Assembly (NCBI GenBank): GCA_023213315.1
Contig: JAKCPI010021922.1
Span: 1 to 64,000, forward strand
Direction of reading: 5' to 3'
Origin: Euborellia annulipes
Taxonomy: Eukaryota > Arthropoda > Insecta > Dermaptera > Anisolabididae
DNA length: 64,000 bases
Part shown: positions 57,156-64,000 of the stretch, piece by piece
How the letters are laid out: every line of letters starts with the position of its first letter
How positions within the stretch are numbered: position 1 is the first letter of the stretch
Made by a program: the position numbers and the translations under genes
The notes under the pieces: generated by a model
The model's database searches: none
Told to the model about the DNA's origin: nothing
What the model saw: only the letters and a program-made list of their open reading frames with translations

Positions 57156-57458
57156 TAATAGTCATATCCGTGCAAATTTAGATAGGGACTCAAATATTAC
57201 CAAAAAAATTGAACGTTTGCAATTTACCAAAATTCACAAGTTTAAACAGAAATTTGACCTATCTGGAAATTATTAAAGTGAAACTTTATTTCTTTAAAAT
57301 TTGTGCATAAATTGAGCAAAGTGCCCTTGATGACATGGCATAGGTCAAATTTCTGTTTAAACTTTAGAATTTTGGTAAATTGCAAAAGTTCAATTTTTTG
57401 GTAATATTTGAGGCCCTCTAAATAAGTGAAATCTAAATTTGCACGGATATGACTATTA
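57156..57458. mobile_element. Palindromic element, ~303 bp
   Basis: TAATAGTCATATCCGTGCAA, AATATTACCAAAAAAATTGA and TTTAAACAGAAATTTGACCT on the left are mirrored at the right end, leaving an approximately 80-bp centre. The 104-codon minus frame across it is not a gene. Confidence 0.75.
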
Positions 57459-58034
57459 AATCCAAACCCAAAAATCCCTACACCTGTGTATTTTTCTGCC
57501 AACATCCCAGCTGTGGGTGTAACATGCATGCTGAAGGAATGATGTTTGTTCCCCAAAATATCTTTTCAAGTATCTGAGACCATTTAAACCTGTCATTTAT
57601 TTAAAACCCGAACAGTCATTTATTTTTAAATACTGTATAATTTAGAAAAAAAAAAAAAATTCTCTGGTTGAGAAGCGAGCACATGCACAAGAGGCTAGAG
57701 CGCAGGCAAGTCAAATTTAAAAGTATATTTTTTATTTGGTAACCAAATCAGACAATTGCAAGCAGTATCGGCGGCTGAATGTCTCGTCTAATTAATAATG
57801 AAAGGATCAAGGCAGCCAAAGTAAAATAAAGAATTATTTTTTTTTTGCTTTATTGAAGGACAATATAATCCATCTTTTAGAAACTTTCAATAAGTCAAAT
57901 GTTTAAAAAAATCTCAAATGTTTAAAAAAATGATCTTGTTAAAATTTTTTTTTTTTTTAATTGTTAAAAAAATAAGATAATTCAAAGAGCCACTGATTCA
58001 GTGATGTGACAAATCTGTATGCAAAAAAAAATAC

Positions 58035-58426
58035 TTAATTGGAATGTTTGCGTATAATATGCTCTTTGAGGTTTGATTTCTTTTTATACCTATAATTGCA
58101 AAAATTGCACTGAAATTTAGGTTCAACGCCACATTTCTCCCTTAGATGTTGATTCAAATTATGTTTATATTTATAATCTCTATTACATTTGTGACAACGA
58201 AATATTTCCTGTATTGAGTCGTTATGAATAGAATTGACATGGCGTTTCATGTGTTGTTTCTCAGTAAAACGCAAAGGGCAATGGGGACAGACAAAGGGCT
58301 TTTCATGGGAGGTGCATTTTGAAAATGTATGTTCTCTTAAATAAGTAGGTGTAGTGAACTCTAATTTCATTTCTTCACGTCGATTTTCAGGGATGGTCAT
58401 TAACTCATCATAAATTCCGATAGGAT
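58035..58426 (-). CDS. lola: B-class alternative 3' exon B5, finger 1 CxxC lost
   Basis: The head runs straight into MKLEFTTPTYLREH, so finger 1 lacks its first two ligands. Fingers 2 to 4: EKQHMKR, YKHNLNQ, KKSNLKE; finger 3 ends REKC rather than KDEC. Post-stop motif ATACAG|ATTTGTCACATCACTG followed by a palindromic GAATCAGTGG. Confidence 0.86.
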
Positions 58427-58780
58427 CTGTAAAATACAAATATAAAGTAGATGTAATTTAAAAACTTATTTAGGGTATCTAGAAATAAATTCAAAATAAT
58501 AAAAAAATTAATTGTAATTAAATATTTAAAATAAAAATAATAAAAAATTAATAAATAAAACATAACATCGTTGTTTTTAGAAATTCCAATTTTTATTTGA
58601 ACCGGACAGAGTAAAGACGTTAAACAAAGTAAAAAACAATATTATTTGTATGATCTTAGATTAAGTGAAGTATTGTAAATAAGTTAAGTGTAAGTATTGT
58701 TAAAGAAAAAAATGGAATAATTCGAGGCACCAGTCATCCAGTGAGGTCTCAAACAAAAATAATACTAGTATACTTATTTG

Positions 58781-58810
58781 GTATGTTTACGCTGGATATG
58801 AGATCTTTAT
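58781..58810 (-). pseudogene. B-class exon fragment (last ~9 codons)
   Basis: ACTTATTTGGTATGTTTACG followed by CTGGATATGAGATC matches the extreme 3' end of the B2/B15-type exon, then breaks into the spacer sequence that also lies next to B18 (39590 to 39700). A deletion fused two units here. Confidence 0.6.
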
Positions 58811-58958
58811 TTATTTTTAATAAATTCAATATAACTTTGAAAAACAATTCCCATTGCTCGGGTTAAAATAAGAGACTCAATATGACGGCAAATCTTGAAC
58901 AAAGTAAAAAAAAAAAAATTATTCATAGTGTCACAAACCTGTACAAAAAATTAAATTC

Positions 58959-59296
58959 TTAATTAGAATGTTTACGGTTTATATGCCCTGCGAGGTTTGC
59001 TTTCTGTTTACAACGATATGTGCAAAAATTGCAATGAAATTTCGGCTCGACGCCACATTCATCCTTTAGATGTTGATTCAAATTATATTTATATTTATAA
59101 TCTTTATTACATTTGGGACAACGAAAGAATTCCTGTATCGAGTCGTTATGAATACAATTGATATGACGTTTCATCCAATATTTACTTAAGAAACGCGTAG
59201 GACAATGTGGACAGGCGTAGGGTCGACTATGAATTTTAATTTCTTCAGGTCGATTTTCAGGGATGGTCATTAACTCATCAAAAACCCCAAAAGAAT
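58959..59296 (-). CDS. lola: B-class alternative 3' exon B4, finger 1 absent
   Basis: DSFGVFDELMTIPENRPEEIKIHSRPYAC: the whole of finger 1 has been deleted in frame, leaving three fingers (SKYWMKR, YKYNLNQ, QKANLAG), the same domain number as an A-class exon. Its 3' flank is like B18, with the post-stop motif GTACAG|GTTTGTGACAC. Confidence 0.87.
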
Positions 59297-60119
59297 CTGT
59301 AAAATACAAATATAGATTTGATTTAATTTAAAAACTTATTTGTAGGATTTGGTGAGAAAAATGGAAGAAAACAAGTTGAAAGAATAAATTTACAGGGAGC
59401 CAAAGTAATAAATTTATTATCGTCCCGATTAGAGGCACCAACCCTCGGTGGCTAGGTCCAAACAAACACAGTGAAAGAAAAAAAAATGTTCCTACATTTC
59501 CATTTATAGAAAAAAATTATCAAAAATCGCTCAAGTAACGAGGCCAAGATTAAACATTATATGTCTGATATTGGATAAAAAGTGGTCAAAAAAATGAGAT
59601 GGATGGTTTTAGAAATTCTAATCTTAATTTAAACCAGACATAGAGTAAAAAACATTTATTTTTGAATATCGAACAGAAATGCAAGTTAAGAAAAAGAGAA
59701 AAATAATTACAAGTGTTTTTTAATTATTAAAACTAAGGTAATATTCACAGCCCATGTCTTGTAAACAAATTTTTTTTAAATGACTGCATCTAAATAAATT
59801 CAATATAAGTTTATTTTAGAAAAACATTTGAGAAGCGAACTTGCAAAAGAGGCGTGATTCCTACCTCTGTGTTACATCTCAGAAATTAAATTTAAAAATT
59901 TGATATAGTGTTTTATTTTTTTTTTATTTGCTAACTAAACCAAGTTGTTACTTTAAATATGACGCTTCAGATGCCAAAAAAACGTTAATCAAATTAAAAA
60001 CTAAGATTTTTAATCGTAACCTACAATAAAGTGATTTTGTTTGAGAAAAAAAAAATGGAATAATTCGAGGCGCCAATCACAGTCGGTGAGGTCACAAACC
60101 TTTACAAAAAAAAATTTAC

Positions 60120-60523
60120 TTATTTGAAATGTTTACGTTTTATATGCCCTTGGAGACCTGCTTTCTGTTTACTGCGAAAAGAACAAAAATTGCATTCAAA
60201 TTTAGGTTCAACACCGCATTCATCCTTTAGATGTCGATTCAAAGCAGTTTTATATTTATAATATTTATTACATTTGTGACAGCGAAAGAATTCTTGTATC
60301 GAGTCGTTATGAATAGAATTGATATGACTTTTCAGGTGATGTTTCAAAATGAAACGCACAGGGCAGTGAGGGCAGGCGAAGGGCCTAGGGGTATCACATT
60401 TTAAAACGCTATGTTCTGTTAAAAGAGTACTTGTTGAGAATTCCAGTTTAGGACTAGGAAATTTCATTTCTTCAGGTCGATTTTCAGGGATGGTCATTAA
60501 TTCATCATAAACACCGATAAAAT
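60120..60523 (-). CDS. lola: B-class alternative 3' exon B3, finger 1 CxxC lost
   Basis: FPSPKLEFSTSTLLTEH has no finger 1 cysteines. Fingers 2 to 4: LKHHLKS, YKTALNR, QKAGLQG. Finger 3 is CNKYYKYK and its helix is shared with B1. The downstream motif reads GTAAAG|GTTTGTGACCTCAC. Confidence 0.86.
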
Positions 60524-61490
60524 CTGTAAAATACAAATATAAACTAGATTTAATTTAAAAACTTATTTAGGGTGTCTATAAATAAAAAAAAAAAATTCGC
60601 CACTATCTTAAAAGAATGAGAAAACGAAGAAAGAGAAAGAATTCATCTAATAGTTGTAACATAGAGTACATTGAGCGCCAAATTTAGGTCCCACCCATGC
60701 GTTTTCTACTTGTGATTATTTCATTGTTTTTATTTAAAAAAAAAAAAAAAAAAAATGAAAATCTTTATTGGAAATTTTCTAGGTTTGAACCATTAAAGTT
60801 TCCATTCAAAAATATATAATATTTTTTTAAAAATTTTACTCATGTACTTCATAGGAAAGTTAGGAGAAATGGTGGCAATGGTAACAAAATATAGATATTT
60901 TCCCATATTTATAAATTTTACATCTTCATGAATTCTAATTTATTGGCGGGAGCTAAATACAAAAAATCTGGTGTGACAAGCAAAGAACACAACTTTCAAC
61001 TACCAAAAGGTAAAAAAAGTGGTGTGCTGTGCTACCAGTCACATCGGATTTTTAAATATCAAACTGAAATAGAAGTTAGAAAAAAAGGAGAAAAATAATT
61101 ATAAATGTTTTTATTATTAAAAACAAACTAACAAGGTAAAAATCACAGCTCAAGTTTTATTAACAAATTTTTTAAATGTCTTTACCATGCAACTCAATAT
61201 AAATTTAATTTAGATAAACAATAGAGAAACAAGAGGCAAAATTTCTCCCATACCTCTATGCTATATCTCAGCAACAAGAACATTAAATTTAAAAATTTGC
61301 TAAAATGGTTTATTATTTGTTTTATTTGGTAACCAAATCAAGTTGTGACTTAAATATGACTATTGAAATGCCAAAAAAAAAACGTTAAACAAATTTAAAT
61401 AAAAAAAAAATGTAAGCATTGTTAAAGAAAAAAATGAAATAATTCGAGATGCCAGTCAGACTTCCCAGTGAGGTGGAAAAAGTAATATAC

Positions 61491-61903
61491 TTATTTGGTA
61501 TGTTTACGTTGGATATGAGATTTTAGGGCTGCTTTCTGTTTACAACGATAAGTGCAAAAATTGCAATGAAATTTTGGATCAACGCCGCATTCATCATTTA
61601 AATGTTGAGTCAAATTACGTTTATATTTATAATCTTTATTACATTTGGGACATCGAAAGATTTCTTGTATGGAATCGTTATGAATAGCATTGATATGACG
61701 TTTCATGTTTTGTTTCTCAGTGAAACTCATAGGGCAATGGGGACATGTAAAGGGCTTACCCGTAGGGGTACATTTTAAATGCCTATGTTCTCTTAAATGG
61801 CCACGTGTAGTGAATTGTAGACCACATTTAGGACAATCAAATTTCCTTTCTTCACGTCGCTTTTCAGTGATGGTCATTAACTCATCATAAACCCCGATAG
61901 AAT
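61491..61903 (-). CDS. lola: B-class alternative 3' exon B2 (mosaic)
   Basis: Head, fingers 1 and 2 are as in B8 (TTRGHLREHRHLKC, PMSFTEKQ). Fingers 2 to 4: EKQNMKR, YKRNLTQ, QKAALKS. Finger 4 plus the first 3' flanking bases resemble B15 instead (ALKSHIQRKH; tail HTK). Four fingers intact. The switch falls between finger 3 and finger 4. Confidence 0.88.
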
Positions 61904-62215
61904 CTGTAAAATACAAATATAAACTAGATTTAATTTAAATTTTTTAACTTATTTATGGTTTCTAGAGAAATTAATTTGCTATTGGCTGTAAAGAATGACA
62001 ACAAGTAAGAAGAGAAAGAACTCATTTAATATTTGTAACATACTGAAGATGGGAGTAGCATGCTGAAGATGGGAGTCGTTTGGTCCCCGAAACATCTTTG
62101 ACAAAGAGGATTTAACGAATTTTGGTTTTAAAGAATTTTTATCTTTATTTTTGAAACAATTTTACTTTAACATTTTAAGAAGGTCAACGAACAGAAAACA
62201 TTTTTTATTATTAGG

Positions 62216-62305
62216 GAAACGCGTAGGACAATGTGGACAGGCGTAGAGGTATCACATTAAAACTCTATGTTCTGTTAAATTAGTAGTTGATGAAAATTGT
62301 AATTT
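62216..62305 (-). pseudogene. B-class exon fragment (finger 1 to 2 boundary)
   Basis: Matches, on the minus strand, the coding stretch for an STTxLTEHxVLKC...PYACPHCPTRF-like segment, with deletions and no surrounding exon. It is flanked by unrelated repeat on both sides. This is a relic of a former unit between B2 and B1. Confidence 0.6.
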
Positions 62306-62309
62306 TTTT

Positions 62310-62765
62310 CGTTTTTGCCTGAGTCCCGGGGCCTCTCAAAGAAAAATTTCCAATAATTTTTTTTTATCTAAATTTTTCCGTTTTGCCTGAGCCCTGAGGG
62401 CCTCGGGGCCTCTCAAAGTCAAATATTTGGGGGCCTATGGGGTGGACTGCCCCCACCCCCTTGGTACTCCTCTGTTTCACAGAGCCCCAATACTTTTTTT
62501 CGCTCACATGAACCAGTTATAGGTCGTCTTCGACCCATTCTAGAAAAGAAAAAAACCTCATCTAATGATTGTAACACAATCATTTCAATACCAACCACCA
62601 GTCCACAAATCGTGGCAGATCCCGGGCTAACAAGGTAAATTTTCAAGGCACTTAGGCCACTTAAAATTGGGCCCTCTGTATTTGGGGATGAGATTTTATA
62701 CAACTTTCTTATCCTAAGAGGAGACTTTGGCAATGTTGAATTGTTTGCTGCAAACTGGAGGAGGA
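62310..62765 (-). mobile_element. SINE family C body next to GC-rich repeat
   Basis: The stretch 62590 to 62765 shares TTTGCAGCAAACAATTCAAC and GAGGGCCCAATTTTAAGTGG with 21535 to 21785. The 62310 to 62480 part contains two copies of GGGGCCTCTCAAAG in direct orientation. A 104-codon open frame here is repeat-derived and has no recognisable domain. Confidence 0.5.
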
Positions 62766-63298
62766 ATGAAAGTAGTAAATTGTAGATAGATACTTCCTAC
62801 TTCATAAATATGATATGTATAGGGATTAATTGGCCAAAAAAAATAAATAAATAAAACATATCATAGTTGGTTTTAGAAATTCCAATTTTTATTTAAGCCA
62901 GATAGACAGAGAAAAAAACATTTATTTTTGAATATCGAATAGAAATGGAAGATAAAAAAAAAATAAAAAATAAAAATAATTACAAATTTTGTTCTAATTA
63001 TTAAAACTAAGGTAATATGTATGATGACTTTAACAGGCATTCGTCTAAATAAATTCAATAAATTTAGAAAAGCAATCGAGAAGGGAACAATTGCAAAAGA
63101 GGAGAGATCCCTGCCTCTGTGCTACATCTCAGGAACAAGAAAATTAAATTTAAAAATTTGCTATTGTGATTTATTATTATTTTTTTTATTTGATAACAAA
63201 ACCAAGTTGTGATTTTAAATATTTATTTTTACTGTTCGTCGAAAAAAACACGTTAAACAAATACTAAGATTTTTCCTCATAATATAAAGTGATTTACG

Positions 63299-63409
63299 GA
63301 GAATAAAACCAGCACATAATGGACTCAATTTAATTCGTAGATATCACGCCTGGTCATCATCTACGAATTAAATTAATGTCGCGTCCATTGTATGCTGGTT
63401 TTATTCTCC
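63299..63409. mobile_element. Short palindrome, 111 bp
   Basis: GGAGAATAAAACCAGCA...TGCTGGTTTTATTCTCC with inner arms TTTAATTCGTAGAT / ATCTACGAATTAAA. The centre reads ATCACGCCTGGTC. Confidence 0.7.
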
Positions 63410-63546
63410 AGTTCCTTCTATATGTGTATAATTCAGCGAAAAATTCTAATCCTAATCTAAAGGAATGTTGTTAAAGAAAAAAAAAATGGGATGATTCGAG
63501 GCGCCAGTAAGACATCCAGTGATGTCACAAATCTGAACAAAAAGAC

Positions 63547-63953
63547 TTAAATGGAATGTAAACAATGGATATGACGTAATAGAGCTGATTTATGTTTAGA
63601 GCGATAAGGGCAAAAAGTGCATTGAAATCTAGGCTCAACACCACATTCATTCCTTAAATGTCGATTCAAAGCAGTTTTATATTTATAATCTTTATTACAT
63701 TTGTGACAACGAAAGATTTCCTGTATCGAATCGTTATGAATTGATTTGATATGGCGTTTTATGTATTGTTTACTAGAGGAACGAAAAGAGCAATGGGGAC
63801 AGGCAAAAGTCTTATCCCGAGGGGTACATTTTGAAACTGAATGTTCTTTTAAAGGAGTAGTTGTTGAGAATTCTAGTTTAGGATTACGAGTGTTCAATTC
63901 TTCACGTCGATTTTCAGGGATGGTCTTTAACCCAACATAAACCCCGATAGAAT
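63547..63953 (-). CDS. lola: B-class alternative 3' exon B1, finger 1 CxxC lost
   Basis: This is the first array exon met by a polymerase entering from beyond 64000. Head DSIGVYVGLKTIPENRREE; NTRNPKLEF replaces the finger 1 cysteines. Fingers 2 to 4: SKQYIKR, YKTALNR, HKSALLR. Acceptor TTTTACAG with the usual upstream TGTATTTG. Whether it is the first of the whole array cannot be seen. Confidence 0.86.
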
Positions 63954-64000
63954 CTGTAAAATACAAATACATAGTCTATACTTAGTATATATAATTTAGA

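Larger units (their letters stand above)
35523..63546 (-). other. Proximal B-block spacers
   Basis: Spacers of 0.5 to 1.6 kb share the same unit phrases (CTGAAGATGGGCGACGTTTG, CCCCGAAACATCCTGGACAA, GGCACCAGTGATTCAGTGAC). The 47.8 to 53.2 kb spacers share an extra module with TTGGCCAGGGGTGGCCAACT and tRNA-like relics. The zone 56180 to 56330 is almost pure A/T. No promoter, CpG island or separate gene is recognised. Confidence 0.5.

Noticed and set aside
57242..57556. 104-codon minus-strand frame
   Set aside because: It lies across the palindrome 57156 to 57458 and is a by-product of the repeat.
62419..62733. 104-codon minus-strand frame as a gene
   Set aside because: It overlaps SINE family C and GC-rich direct repeats, has no domain, and is not preceded by the array's acceptor.
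1..64000. Array as many separate small intronless zinc-finger genes
   Set aside because: Many frames have no Met before the first finger, all begin directly after an AG with a pyrimidine tract in the same phase, and no unit has a promoter-like or 5' UTR signature. Alternative exons explain this better.

Overview
The window looks like animal nuclear DNA, most likely from an insect or other arthropod. It is strongly AT-rich and full of SINEs, foldback MITEs and poly-T/poly-A runs. Its genes are small C2H2/C2HC zinc-finger reading frames, each directly preceded by a eukaryotic 3' splice site. There are no bacterial-type genes. All coding material is on the minus strand and belongs to one repeated theme: a tandem array of alternative 3'-terminal zinc-finger exons. 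The C2HC finger, Gly-Val-Glu-Pro linker, C2H2 finger pair is the signature of the longitudinals lacking (lola) BTB zinc-finger family. The shared BTB exons are not in the window and would lie beyond position 64000. Assignment to lola therefore rests on finger architecture and array logic.

Layout in transcription order (high to low coordinate): a B block (63.95 to 19.67 kb) holds 32 four-finger exons, of which 29 are open and three are frameshifted, plus two exon fragments. A poorly structured spacer (19.66 to 18.07 kb) follows. An A block (18.07 to 0.34 kb) then holds 11 open three-finger exons and one pseudo-exon. Each exon starts after an AG in phase 1 and ends in its own stop codon, so any one can be joined to the same upstream donor without changing frame. 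That gives 40 open alternative C-termini in this window alone.

The array grows by whole-unit duplication. Spacers are homologous from unit to unit, a burst of about 1-kb units sits at 31.1 to 35.5 kb, some exons are mosaics of others, and A-block spacers hold fossil 5' halves of B-type exons. Between paralogues the finger scaffold is nearly constant while the DNA-contacting helix positions differ. B-type finger 1 is decaying in about a third of copies. A short motif resembling either a second acceptor or a cleavage/polyadenylation site follows the stop of many B exons.

The remainder is mobile DNA: a 5'-truncated LINE with a 15-bp target duplication, two hAT-like MITEs with 8-bp duplications, a TIR element inserted in the stop codon of an A exon, several tRNA-headed SINE families, and many long palindromic foldback elements, four of which share a GAAGATG/CGAAAC layout.
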